From Bacteroides acidifaciens (GTDB lineage Bacteria; Bacteroidota; Bacteroidia; Bacteroidales; Bacteroidaceae), in the NCBI RefSeq assembly GCF_024623065.1, contig NZ_JANJZR010000011.1, positions 25,453 to 89,452 on the forward strand: a stretch of 64,000 bases of DNA, in the 5' to 3' direction. Both the position numbers and the translations under genes were made by a program. This document shows, in pieces, positions 25,875 through 34,268 of this stretch. The notes beneath the pieces were generated by a model that was given only the letters and a program-made list of their open reading frames with translations, made no database searches and was not told where the DNA came from. Every line of letters begins with the position of its first letter. The first letter of the stretch is position 1.

Positions 25875-27077
25875 ATGAATTTAGATGATATTTATAAAAG
25901 AGGTGTGTGTATCATTCAAGGAATGTCTATAAACCTCAAACGTTTTACCGAAGATGACCATGCGTTAATAGAAAGATTGTTCTCAGATATTTCTGTTAAT
26001 AATTATTTTATATTACGAGATGATCACCGTGAAAACTTAAAACTATTTACTGAACATTTACTTAACTGGATGAGGGAGTATAGTGGTTTTACGTTTGTAA
26101 TTGAAGATAAAGGAGGAAGACAAATAGGTTTTATTGTCTGTGAATTTGGGCAATGGAACGGGGAATTTGGCGCATTTCTTTCTTTTGCGGTCTTACCGCA
26201 ATATCGAAATCAAGGTTATGCTACAGAAGCTGTTGCATTATCTATCGCATTAATGGGGAACTCTGTAATTAAAAATATTATTTTAGATATTTCTTCATCC
26301 AATCAATATTCTTCAAACATTGCTAAATCATTGGGCTTTATACCTGATAAAAAACCTTTATATGATATATTTCATCCAGAAGTTGGAGTACGGTATAATT
26401 GGGTAAGACAAGCTCCTTGTAACAATGAGGTTATTGACGTTAAAGGTTTGCGTGATAAGAAAAGGGCACAAGTTATAGGTATAGAAAATGGAGTATATCT
26501 TGGATTCGATTCTGATAATGGGGTGCCTTTATATTGGGCAAAAACTAATTTGATAGCTCAAAAAGATGATATCTTTTGTTTTGCAAGTTCTCCAACTTAT
26601 TTAGTTAAAAACAATAGCTATTCAGAAGATGCAGAAGACTGGGACTTATTTTGTTGGGGTGATACAACTGGAAGACTTTTAAAATCAGAATTAGATAGGC
26701 TTCCTCAAAATATCTGTGGTGATACAAAGTTTGATTTAGCATCTGTTAAAATTGGAAATAATTGGCGATTACCATCTTTATCTGAATTTGAAAAGCTTGA
26801 AAAATATTGTAGCTGTGAATGGTCTACGGATTATCGTATTTCAGGAATGGAGTTTGTTAGTCGTATAAATGGACAAAGTATATTTTTACCGGCATTAGGT
26901 CTTAGAGGAGGAAATCGTGGGCGTGTCTATGGTGGAGGATTGGGCTGTTATTGGACTGGTACGTTGGACAGTAGTAATGAACCATACTATTTTTATTTCG
27001 GACGAGGTGGCTCCGGTCTTAAACCTGTTCCGTTATATTATGGTGTTTGCATTAGACCTGTTATCGATAAATTATAA
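25875..27077 (+). CDS. GNAT acetyltransferase fused to a FISUMP/DUF1566-like domain
   Basis: About 400 residues from the preferred ATG at 25875 (the track start is a TTG inside the palindrome; another ATG is at 25923). The first half is a GNAT N-acetyltransferase of the RimJ/RimL type, with INLKRFTEDDHALIERLF, the acetyl-CoA loop VLPQYRNQGYATEA and the C-terminal ANSLGF-like IAKSLGFIPD. The second half contains GNNWRLPSLSEFEKL, LPALGLRGG, GCYWTGTLDSSNEPYYFYF and YGVCIRPV, the pattern of FISUMP/DUF1566-type domains with a C-type-lectin-like fold. Base composition is much more AT-rich than neighbouring genes, which suggests recent acquisition. Substrate unknown. Confidence 0.8.
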   Translation: MNLDDIYKRGVCIIQGMSINLKRFTEDDHALIERLFSDISVNNYFILRDDHRENLKLFTEHLLNWMREYSGFTFVIEDKGGRQIGFIVCEFGQWNGEFGAFLSFAVLPQYRNQGYATEAVALSIALMGNSVIKNIILDISSSNQYSSNIAKSLGFIPDKKPLYDIFHPEVGVRYNWVRQAPCNNEVIDVKGLRDKKRAQVIGIENGVYLGFDSDNGVPLYWAKTNLIAQKDDIFCFASSPTYLVKNNSYSEDAEDWDLFCWGDTTGRLLKSELDRLPQNICGDTKFDLASVKIGNNWRLPSLSEFEKLEKYCSCEWSTDYRISGMEFVSRINGQSIFLPALGLRGGNRGRVYGGGLGCYWTGTLDSSNEPYYFYFGRGGSGLKPVPLYYGVCIRPVIDKL

Positions 27078-27113
27078 AATAAGTAATGTGTCAAACATAC
27101 TCAAAATAAAGCT

Positions 27114-27153
27114 CACCCACACTACAAATATTTGTGGTATGGGTGTAGTTTTT
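27114..27153 (+). terminator. Terminator after the acetyltransferase fusion gene
   Basis: ACCCACACTACAAAT and ATTTGTGGTATGGGT pair over most of their length with one bulge, followed by GTAGTTTTT. It lies about 37 bases after the stop codon. Confidence 0.7.
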
Positions 27154-27225
27154 AAAAAAGTTTTTTGACACATTCTCTTTTTATTATCTCCCTTCAAAGT
27201 TTTATCCAACGTAAAAAGCAATCGG

Positions 27226-27420
27226 GTCTGTCTGAAAACTTTGTGGGTATATTATGTTAATTCAAGTTTCGCAAGTGTATTATCTTTGCGGTTAGATTAA
27301 AAAAAACAACCATCCAATGAATTCTAATCGCCCCCTACACCAAGGTATACCATTCTTTGTGTTTAGATTATGCAAACTAACAATGTAGATTTAATGTACC
27401 CGCAGGTTTTTCAGACTGAC
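27226..27420. mobile_element. 195-bp insertion-element remnant (MITE-like)
   Basis: The left end GTCTGTCTGAAAACTTTGTG and the reverse complement of the right end GTCAGTCTGAAAAACCTGCG continue as 29-base inverted repeats with 6 mismatches. Inside is a TATCTTTG promoter box (27283-27290) and a short ORF starting MNSNRPLHQG that stops after about 20 codons, as if the 5' end of a transposase gene remained after an internal deletion. The family is not identified. Confidence 0.6.
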
Positions 27421-28022
27421 TCGTTTATTCCATCCGATGCCGTTCTTGGTTAATGGTTAAATGGGCTCAACCACGCTGTAATTATGCTTCAATGCAGTCA
27501 ACAATCACCGACGGGAGAAAGTTTTCCGACAGGCGCCCCGTTCTGTTAACGGATGCAAACGCAATAAGAGAGAGTTTGTCCGCATTTTGAAAAACGCAAC
27601 AAGCCATCCACCGCTTTACATCATTTAACAATAACGCATCAAATTCCGCTTTATCCTCGCTTCATGAAGCATTCATTTTCGTTTCTTCACGGATATTAAG
27701 TAAATATTTATTCAATTTTAGAACGGAGATGGAACGAAGGTGATACGGAGGTGATACGAAGGTGATACGGAGAAGTGACGAAAAAGCAGCGGGAAAGCAA
27801 GGAAAAGACAAAAAATCAGAATCTTCGGAAAGGCTCCGGAGGGAGTTTGTTTTTTTGTTTTTTTACCAGTTCGTTAACCAAGATTAAGCGTCTGGAGTGA
27901 ACCGCCGAATGGAAAATCTTGGGTATGGATGTTGCAGCACCCTGACAAATTCAACATACCCACAGGGCTTTCAGGCTGCCCCTTTCCATGCTGCCCCTTT
28001 CCATGCAGTTACCTGATTATCA
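27421..28022. other. Gene-free stretch with short tandem repeats and a third element end
   Basis: About 600 bases with no supported gene. It holds three 11-bp tandem units GGTGATACG(G/A)A at 27739-27771, two 15-bp tandem copies of CTGCCCCTTTCCATG at 27976-28005, and at 27944-27982 a further copy, in reverse orientation, of the insertion-element end (GGCAGCCTGAAAGCCCTGTG on the minus strand). Confidence 0.6.
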
Positions 28023-28853
28023 TCATTTCGACTGTCCGAGTTTGTCATACTCATCATCCGTAACCGGTTCAAGCCATTCATTGGAAGTGTTTTCGCCGGA
28101 TACTTCAAAAGCCAGATGGGCAAACCAACTGTCGGCAGCAGCTCCGTGCCAGTGTTTCACATGGGCTGGAATATGGATAACCGTACCGGGCAGAATCTCT
28201 ACCGCCGGTTTGCCCTCTTCCTGATACCAGCCCCGACCTGCTACACCAATAAGCATCTGTCCGCCACCTTTCGTTGCATGGTGAATATGCCAGTTATTGC
28301 GGCAACGCGGTTCGAAAGTAACGTTAGAGATATTCACCTGCTCGCGCGAAACCGTAGCAAGATAGCTGTTACCAGTGAAATACTGTGCATAGGCGGTATT
28401 GGGTTCGCCAATAGGGAAAATCATCTCACGCTGGAAAGCTGTTTTGGCATCCTCACCAACAATATCTTCTGCCCATACTCCTTTTGCCAGGTTGAAGGCT
28501 GCCCACGCCTTCGGCCAGCCAGCATAGAAACCTATGTGAGTGATAATCTCCGCAATCTCTGTGCGGGTGATGCCGTTCTTCTTTGCCGACTGAAGATGAT
28601 AAACGAGCGAATTGTCCGTGATTCCCTGACTGATAAGAGAAGTAATGGTTACTAAACTGCGGTCACGCAGACCGAGTTTATCGGTGCGGCTCCAAACTTC
28701 GCCAAAGAGAACATCGTCATTGAGTTCCGCAAACTTGGGGGCAAACGTTCCCAACTGGTCGCGTCCTGCCGTCTGTACAATTCTTTCTTGTGCCATAACA
28801 TTGAGTGTAAAAATACCGAATACTGAAAATAAAAAAATCTTATTCATAATCAT
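28023..28853 (-). CDS. Exported carboxymuconolactone decarboxylase-like plus cupin protein
   Basis: A 276-residue protein with signal peptide MNKIFLFSVFGIFTLNVMAQ. Residues about 35-135 are a CMD/AhpD-like helical domain (DRSLVTITSLISQGITDNSL, EIAEIITHIGFYAGWPKAW), but the CxxC pair used by true AhpD is absent. Residues about 165-260 are a cupin with metal-ligand histidines in NWHIHHATKGGGQ and PGTVIHIPAHVKHWHGA. The CMD-cupin fusion occurs in other Bacteroides but its reaction is unknown. It overlaps the upstream ABM-like lipoprotein gene by 14 bases, so the two form an operon. Confidence 0.88.
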   Translation of the reverse strand: MIMNKIFLFSVFGIFTLNVMAQERIVQTAGRDQLGTFAPKFAELNDDVLFGEVWSRTDKLGLRDRSLVTITSLISQGITDNSLVYHLQSAKKNGITRTEIAEIITHIGFYAGWPKAWAAFNLAKGVWAEDIVGEDAKTAFQREMIFPIGEPNTAYAQYFTGNSYLATVSREQVNISNVTFEPRCRNNWHIHHATKGGGQMLIGVAGRGWYQEEGKPAVEILPGTVIHIPAHVKHWHGAAADSWFAHLAFEVSGENTSNEWLEPVTDDEYDKLGQSK

Positions 28854-29298
28854 TCCGTTTTTTGAATGAAGTTATTAATGCGGTTGCCGGATTAAGCGGC
28901 ATCTGGTCGGAAAGTACGAGCGTCTTGACCATGTGCAGCGTTGCTTGTTTGTACTTTTGAAAATGCTCCGATGCAATATGAGATTCATAAGCCTCCTGAC
29001 TCGCGTAAGTTTCAAGAATAGTGATCCTGCCTGGGTTCTCTTTTTCGCTGACGGCATACATAGTCAGCACTCCCGGTTCAGTACGCAAGGAGACTTCACC
29101 CGCTTCGGTCGCATATTTTATATATTCTTCAAGATACTCCGGATAAACCTCGATTTTTGATAGCCGCACAATGCCATCAGCCGCCATAGGTAATTTGGCG
29201 CACATACCAGACGGTTGTTTCATATCCTTTTTCCCTGTCATACTGCAAGATAACATAACCAATAAAGACAAAACACTGAGAATCGTTTTTATCATCAT
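28840..29298 (-). CDS. Lipoprotein with an antibiotic-biosynthesis-monooxygenase (ABM)-like domain
   Basis: A 152-residue lipoprotein; the signal peptide MMIKTILSVLSLLVMLSC ends in lipobox MLSC. Residues about 43-140 match the dimeric alpha+beta barrel ABM/YgiN type (VRLSKIEVYPEYLEEYIKYA, EPGVLTMYAVSEKENPGRI, SEHFQKYKQAT). Such proteins handle quinones or other small aromatics. Being cotranscribed with the CMD-cupin protein suggests a shared periplasmic or outer-membrane redox task on a small organic molecule. A TAAATTTG -7 box lies at 29331-29338. Confidence 0.85.
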   Translation of the reverse strand: MMIKTILSVLSLLVMLSCSMTGKKDMKQPSGMCAKLPMAADGIVRLSKIEVYPEYLEEYIKYATEAGEVSLRTEPGVLTMYAVSEKENPGRITILETYASQEAYESHIASEHFQKYKQATLHMVKTLVLSDQMPLNPATALITSFKKRNDYE

Positions 29299-29330
29299 CT
29301 CCTATCTTTTCATTGTCAAACTTCTGATTG

Positions 29331-29338
29331 CAAATTTA
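29331..29338 (-). promoter_or_regulatory. Putative -7 promoter element of the ABM-CMD-cupin operon
   Basis: CAAATTTA reads TAAATTTG on the minus strand, an exact TAnnTTTG match 33 bases upstream of the ATG. The rest of the gap to 29559 shows nothing notable. Confidence 0.45.
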
Positions 29339-29559
29339 CTGGGATAAAACGGATGGGATTGTATATCAATTACGGATTTTTGTACCCAAATCCCCGATTC
29401 TGTAATAATGCCGAATAAGAATCAATTATTATCAGATACAAATCAATATTGGGGGGCTGCCAATATGGGGGCTTTGTTTTTATAACTACCCAATTATAAC
29501 TGCACTTTATTTTTTCCGGATACAATCAGTTATCAATGTAACGCTTTATTTCAGTCGCT

Positions 29560-31101
29560 TTACAGCTTCCGGAAGCGGAAGAAAGCAGGCAGGCGGTCGG
29601 GATTCAGCGTGTAGCGGGCACGGTCTTTCAAAAACGGTTCGGCGTTCATCACCGCACAAGAATGGGGTACTGCCGACATCATTTCCCAATCTTTCTGCGA
29701 GTTGCCGACAATCAATACTTGCTCCAAAGGGAAAGCTAAAACTTTACATATATGGAGCACTCCTTCCTTTTTGCCGGCTTCTTTATGTACAACTGTGATA
29801 AGGGGTGGTTTATAAAACACCTGATAAGGTTTCTCTTTCAACAGGGAAAGAATGTTCTCCCTCTGTCCTTTCTCATAAACCAGCATGCTATACTTATAGA
29901 CTTGGCCTTCATAGCTATGCGCCGTTATCTTTGCCGATTTTTCGTTTACGTCCGGTAGTGATTCAACCGGTAAACATCGGCTCTGCCCGTCGTACAACAA
30001 TAATCCGCCGTCGGCAAATGCCCCACCTTTGAACAAACTGAAAAGAGTCTTACCCAATTTTCTCCGCGCCTGTTCCATAGATAAAGAAGTAGCCAGATAC
30101 AAAGGAACAAATTGCGCTATGTACCGCAAGGCATGGGCATAACTTTCCGAAACCCTTCCTTGTGCATCGGTAAGAGTTCCGTCCACATCAAAAAACACGG
30201 AAGTAATCAAGGGTTTATCCGGTATCCGCCAAAATGCCCCCTCTCCCATTATCCGATGCAAAGGATGATTAGTCTGATTACTGAAAGCAATGTAACAATC
30301 ACAAACTTTCCTCTGACAAGGAAGCGAGATATCCAACTTCCGACTCTGATAAAGATTGCCTATTTTCACCCGACTTCGGGGACAGGCAAAGATATCTCCT
30401 TTCCAGTCAATGAAACAACTGCTTCTCCCTCCCAAACAGATATCCCATTGGGCCGAAGCGTTTTTTAAATCATACTCAAAAAGGTTATCCAGTTGCGTAA
30501 AGAAACGAATATCTTCTATGCTCAACGGAGACTTCAACCCCTGCATAGCATTAATAAACAAATAAATATCCGGCAAAAGAGCATTTCGCAAATCGCTAAG
30601 TACACTTTTTGCCATCGGATTGCCTACTGCTCCGGCACAGACCTGTATTCCTGCATGATAAAGCGTATGAAGTTGCCGAACAAAACTTTCTACCGAAGTC
30701 ATTTCCGGATGAAAGCTGGCCCAAATCTTTATCTTACCCCTCAATGCCGGAGTTGCGCGGAGTTCGTCCAGCCATTCGTCGGCAGAAAAAGAAAGATTAG
30801 TCTGACAGGAAATTCCGGTCACATGTGGCAATGACGCAAGCCGTATTATTCCTTCCCTATAATAGCGATGTATGAGTGCTTCACCATAAGGAATGACAAA
30901 TAGTTGCAAAGCCTCTCCTGCCCATTGCTCAATAGCGGCAATAAAACGACTCCATGCCTGCTTGTCCTGCATTGTTGTAGATGCAGGATGAGACTTCTTG
31001 CCAAAAGGACAATAAGAACAAGTGTAGTTACAACTATTCAATTTACCCCGATAGTATATACGTCGGATAGAAAGTAAAGAGCCTTCGTTTGCCATTGTCA
31101 T
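29560..31101 (-). CDS. STM4011-like radical SAM protein fused to a HAD phosphatase domain
   Basis: About 513 residues from the ATG at 31101 (the track start is a TTG three codons earlier). Residues about 15-275 are a radical SAM domain with the cluster motif CNYTCSYC, and later Cys-rich motifs CLGGRSSC, CPRSRVKIGNL and CQRKVCDCYI that could hold an auxiliary cluster. Residues about 283-513 are a HAD hydrolase: motif I FFDVDGTLTDA, a Cof-like cap, and motif IV VGNSQKDWEMM. The radical SAM half resembles the family named STM4011; the HAD half is, as far as I recall, not part of the Salmonella protein. It is the last gene of a five-gene operon. Confidence 0.8.
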   Translation of the reverse strand: MTMANEGSLLSIRRIYYRGKLNSCNYTCSYCPFGKKSHPASTTMQDKQAWSRFIAAIEQWAGEALQLFVIPYGEALIHRYYREGIIRLASLPHVTGISCQTNLSFSADEWLDELRATPALRGKIKIWASFHPEMTSVESFVRQLHTLYHAGIQVCAGAVGNPMAKSVLSDLRNALLPDIYLFINAMQGLKSPLSIEDIRFFTQLDNLFEYDLKNASAQWDICLGGRSSCFIDWKGDIFACPRSRVKIGNLYQSRKLDISLPCQRKVCDCYIAFSNQTNHPLHRIMGEGAFWRIPDKPLITSVFFDVDGTLTDAQGRVSESYAHALRYIAQFVPLYLATSLSMEQARRKLGKTLFSLFKGGAFADGGLLLYDGQSRCLPVESLPDVNEKSAKITAHSYEGQVYKYSMLVYEKGQRENILSLLKEKPYQVFYKPPLITVVHKEAGKKEGVLHICKVLAFPLEQVLIVGNSQKDWEMMSAVPHSCAVMNAEPFLKDRARYTLNPDRLPAFFRFRKL

Positions 31102-31139
31102 TTCATTCAAATATCATTCAAATATCACCCAATTTTCAC

Positions 31140-32414
31140 TCAGTAAGAATAAGTATCCATTAGTCGCCTGATTCTCTGTGGGATAAATAACTGACCGATA
31201 TAATCGGAATAACCAAGTCCTTCGGGAGTCAGCCGGATACGGTCGGAAGTTTCCTCTATCCAGTGCTGTTCTGCCAGTTCGCGAAACAACGGAGTCCTGT
31301 CAATCGGCTCTCCAAAACGCCGGGTATATTCAGCCTTGTCAATCCCCGTATAATACATCAGATTCTTGATGATAAAACGCTGCTGTTGTTCCTTTGCGGA
31401 AAGGATAAATCCGTTCCGGGCTACGGTGAAATCAGTGGTTGCCATATATTCGTCTATCTCGCGGGCAATGCATTGCTGACAGACGGTATATCGGGTGGCA
31501 TAGTGTAAATCACCCAAATAACTGCGTCCGCCCGACCCGCACGAAAGCATCACTTCGTCGCCACATGAGACTTCCGCGTCAGTGGACGGATGATGAATGA
31601 AACGCCGCATGGATGTTTGCAGAAAGCCTTTCGCCTGCAACAACTCGCAGGCAGCGCGATACATTCGGAAACAGACATCATCCGGTTCCCGTTCGGTAAT
31701 ACCCGTACCCTGACGCACATATAGCGGATAGATAAAGAGTTCGTTAGGCTGGAACCGGAGCGCTTCTTCCAGTGAATAGAGGAAACTTTCTACCGTCTGT
31801 CCCTTAATGCCATAAATCAAATCGATATTGAAATAGGGAAAATCCATTTGACGAATACCTTCCAACGCTTGATAAATAGTGTTTTGCCGGGGGCGCCTTT
31901 TGATAGCTTTCAGTTCTTCATCTTGAAAACTCTGTATGCCGATACTTACGCGGGCTACTCCCGCCTGTTTCAAGACATTGAGCCGCGAACGGTCTGCGTA
32001 TTCCGGTGAAGTCTCTACAGAAGTAAAGGCATGAGACGGATGCACACCGAACAAAGCGGCGGCAGCCATTAATCGTTCCAGTTGCGGAACAGTCAGTAGC
32101 AACGGAGTACCGCCGCCAATGGCAAAGCTATCGAACGTCAGTCTGGCAGTGAGCGGCGAAAGTTGCTGTGCCTGTCTGTGAAGGGTGTCCAGATAAGCGG
32201 CAATATATTCTGTACGGTTCGTTTGCAGGGAGAATAAGTTGCAGTATCCACATTTATGGCTGCAAAAAGGGATATGAAAGTAGAGTGACGCCTTTCTGCC
32301 TTCCAGTTGCTCCAAATATGGGAGCAGCGAAACCGGAGCTGGAAAAGGACGGTACGCTGTTTTATGCGGATAACTATACATGTAGTCTACATATCGGGAT
32401 AGCGGTCGATTCAT
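31140..32414 (-). CDS. STM4012-like radical SAM protein (HemW-type)
   Basis: A 424-residue radical SAM protein of the coproporphyrinogen-oxidase/HemW architecture. The cluster motif is HIPFCSHKCGYCNLFS, preceded by a SAM-facing strand YFHIPF, and GGGTPLLL, ARVSIGIQSF and FNIDLIYGIKGQT are the usual HemW-type landmarks. It matches the family named STM4012 rather than HemW itself, judged by its companions. Its start overlaps the hydrolase stop by 4 bases (ATGA type) and it is followed after 38 bases by the STM4011-like gene. Confidence 0.82.
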   Translation of the reverse strand: MNRPLSRYVDYMYSYPHKTAYRPFPAPVSLLPYLEQLEGRKASLYFHIPFCSHKCGYCNLFSLQTNRTEYIAAYLDTLHRQAQQLSPLTARLTFDSFAIGGGTPLLLTVPQLERLMAAAALFGVHPSHAFTSVETSPEYADRSRLNVLKQAGVARVSIGIQSFQDEELKAIKRRPRQNTIYQALEGIRQMDFPYFNIDLIYGIKGQTVESFLYSLEEALRFQPNELFIYPLYVRQGTGITEREPDDVCFRMYRAACELLQAKGFLQTSMRRFIHHPSTDAEVSCGDEVMLSCGSGGRSYLGDLHYATRYTVCQQCIAREIDEYMATTDFTVARNGFILSAKEQQQRFIIKNLMYYTGIDKAEYTRRFGEPIDRTPLFRELAEQHWIEETSDRIRLTPEGLGYSDYIGQLFIPQRIRRLMDTYSY

Positions 32415-33271
32415 TGTTTCGTCAGTATAAAATGTTTGTAAGGAACCGTGTAGACGGTCTCGTGGGATATGCAGTGATACTCGTAGCCGTCTTCGCCGTA
32501 GCAGGTGCCGTGGTCGGAAAGGGCGATGACCAGCGTGTCGGAACGTCGCCGAAAAGCCTGAAACAAGCGGGGCAACTGGCTGTCGACATACCGCAATGCC
32601 GCTGCGTGCGATTCTTTATCGTCTTTCGTTTTACCTTTCACATAGTGACAGTTCGGGTAATGGATAGCGGAAAAGTTGATATACATGAATATACGTTTGT
32701 CCGAAGGGTAATTCTCTAGTTTCTTCAAGGCAAAATCAATCTGCTTCTCCGCACTGTCGGGAGCCGTACAGCCAAAGGTCGGCAGCCAGTAGCTTTTCGT
32801 AAAATAACCGGGAAACACACGTCCCAGTTCATTGCGTTTGCTAAAGAAATTCACGCCGCCTATGCAGATTGTCTCATATCCCTTATTGGCAAGGCTCTGC
32901 ACGAAAGTAGCTTCCGTAAACGGATAGCTGCCTTCGGGCGGAATACGCCCCGTCCCTGCCTGCACAGGGAAAAACAGCCATTTACGGCTACGCAAGGAAT
33001 GAGGTTCTGCCGGTGAAGGAAGAAAGCCTGCGAAAATGGCAAAATGAGAGGGGTAAGTAAAGTTTCCCGGCGCGTGCCTTTTCTCCCATAAGCCGCCGTG
33101 ACTATTCAGCACCGGTGTTCCTCCGGCGGCTTCTTCCGCTTTACTCACATCGTAGCGCAGCGTATCGAAGCAAAGCATAAGTATATCATGGGTTCCCACC
33201 ACACGATTCATATCCATATCGGGATATCGGTTCTGCTCTCCCGCCGGCAGTTCATCTATCTGCATGGTCAT
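32411..33271 (-). CDS. STM4013/SEN3800-like alkaline-phosphatase-superfamily hydrolase
   Basis: A 286-residue protein of the sulfatase/phosphodiesterase superfamily. MLCFDTLRYDV gives the first metal ligands and SDHGTCYGEDG the later Asp-His pair. In sulfatases the nucleophile is a formylglycine made from Cys in CxPxR; here the equivalent segment is NFTYPSHFAIFAG, so the nucleophile would be Thr, as in phosphodiesterases and phosphoethanolamine transferases. The enzyme is therefore likely to act on a phosphoester. No signal peptide is visible, so it should be cytoplasmic. Overlaps: 20 bases with the ATP-grasp gene, 4 with STM4012. Confidence 0.82.
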   Translation of the reverse strand: MTMQIDELPAGEQNRYPDMDMNRVVGTHDILMLCFDTLRYDVSKAEEAAGGTPVLNSHGGLWEKRHAPGNFTYPSHFAIFAGFLPSPAEPHSLRSRKWLFFPVQAGTGRIPPEGSYPFTEATFVQSLANKGYETICIGGVNFFSKRNELGRVFPGYFTKSYWLPTFGCTAPDSAEKQIDFALKKLENYPSDKRIFMYINFSAIHYPNCHYVKGKTKDDKESHAAALRYVDSQLPRLFQAFRRRSDTLVIALSDHGTCYGEDGYEYHCISHETVYTVPYKHFILTKQ

Positions 33272-34262
33272 ATTTATCTTTTATCGTTTCTATCTGTCGG
33301 GTGTAAATCGAATTGTCGGCATACATATCCTGGTAAATGTGGTCGCCCTGGCCGTTGACTTCAATAATATAAGGTATATCCGTACCTCTTTCTATCAGTA
33401 CATCCACTCCGGCATACTGCAAATCCATTGCGTGGACGGCTTTTCTGCATAAGAGGTAAATCCGCTGCCGCACCTCTTCCGGCAAGGCAAGCTCTTCCCA
33501 CCGACGTGGGTTATTGTTTAGATGCAGGTTGGTAATACTCCCCTTGCTGCATCTCACTACCACATAATAAACCTCCTCTTCTCCGCATACCACCCGAAGG
33601 TCGTAATTTTCTCCCTGCCACTGCTCCTTAGGTATCCACCCTTCCAGCACAGCTCCGGTATGCATGACGGCTTCCGCCAGGAGGAGAATTTCTTTCTCCT
33701 TTGTCAGACGGTGAATACGTTTGGTATTACGGATGATACCGTCCGCTTCCTGCAAGGTGGTATAAGCCACCCATCTCCGTTGATGCGGCCGGTAGCGGAT
33801 TGCCATAATACCGCCCGCTCCCGAACCGTAACGGGGTTTCAAGAAACATCCTCTGCCGCAGTCGGCAAGTGCTTGCAGCAGTTCGTCGCAGGAGCGTGGC
33901 GTACCCAATATGGAAGTTACATTCAGGGCCTTTGCCGATAAAACCTGCTTGGTTTCCTTTTTATCAAGTGCCTGCAACAATGCATGGGGCGGATTCAGGA
34001 AGTGCACACCATCGGGCAAGACTGTCTCATCCAGCCGTTGCAATACGGCTTTGTATGCTTCATTCAGCCGAGCATATTTCAGAAAATCCGTTTCGCTGCT
34101 CACCCACGGTTCCAGTTTCACAACCGCCTGACACAATGACGGCAGGCGACTGAACAACTCTTCGTAAGTCTGAAAACGGACTTCCGTCTGTAACTTCCTG
34201 CCTGCTTCGGCAAAGTATTCGATACGCTTGGACAAAGAGTTGCCGACAACGATGATTTCCAT
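33252..34262 (-). CDS. STM4014-like ATP-grasp protein
   Basis: A 336-residue protein. The central and C-terminal parts have ATP-grasp features: GCFLKPRYGSGAGGIMAIRY (ATP-binding lysine and glycine-rich loop), GWIPKEQW followed by DLRVVCGEEEVYYVVVR, and the metal-binding strand AGVDVLIERGTDIPYIIEVNGQGD. ATP-grasp enzymes join a carboxylate to an amine or thiol through an acyl-phosphate. The N-terminal 110 residues are a divergent pre-ATP-grasp region. It lies 6 bases downstream of the WGR/LRR gene. The STM4014 assignment comes from motif and gene order. Confidence 0.82.
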   Translation of the reverse strand: MEIIVVGNSLSKRIEYFAEAGRKLQTEVRFQTYEELFSRLPSLCQAVVKLEPWVSSETDFLKYARLNEAYKAVLQRLDETVLPDGVHFLNPPHALLQALDKKETKQVLSAKALNVTSILGTPRSCDELLQALADCGRGCFLKPRYGSGAGGIMAIRYRPHQRRWVAYTTLQEADGIIRNTKRIHRLTKEKEILLLAEAVMHTGAVLEGWIPKEQWQGENYDLRVVCGEEEVYYVVVRCSKGSITNLHLNNNPRRWEELALPEEVRQRIYLLCRKAVHAMDLQYAGVDVLIERGTDIPYIIEVNGQGDHIYQDMYADNSIYTRQIETIKDKYDHADR

Positions 34263-34268
34263 ACTTTC

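Noticed and set aside
26700-27077. Diversity-generating retroelement target
   Set aside because: The C-terminal motif is suggestive, but no reverse transcriptase, template repeat or accessory gene is in the window; kept only as a remark.
25469-27153. Genomic island integrated at tRNA-Asp
   Set aside because: No integrase and no repeated tRNA 3' end downstream of the low-GC gene; the second tRNA is a complete identical copy, which fits a simple tandem duplication.
31140-32414. HemW or oxygen-independent coproporphyrinogen III oxidase
   Set aside because: The fold and cluster motif match, but the fixed neighbourhood with STM4011-, 4013-, 4014- and 4015-like genes fits the STM4012 family better.
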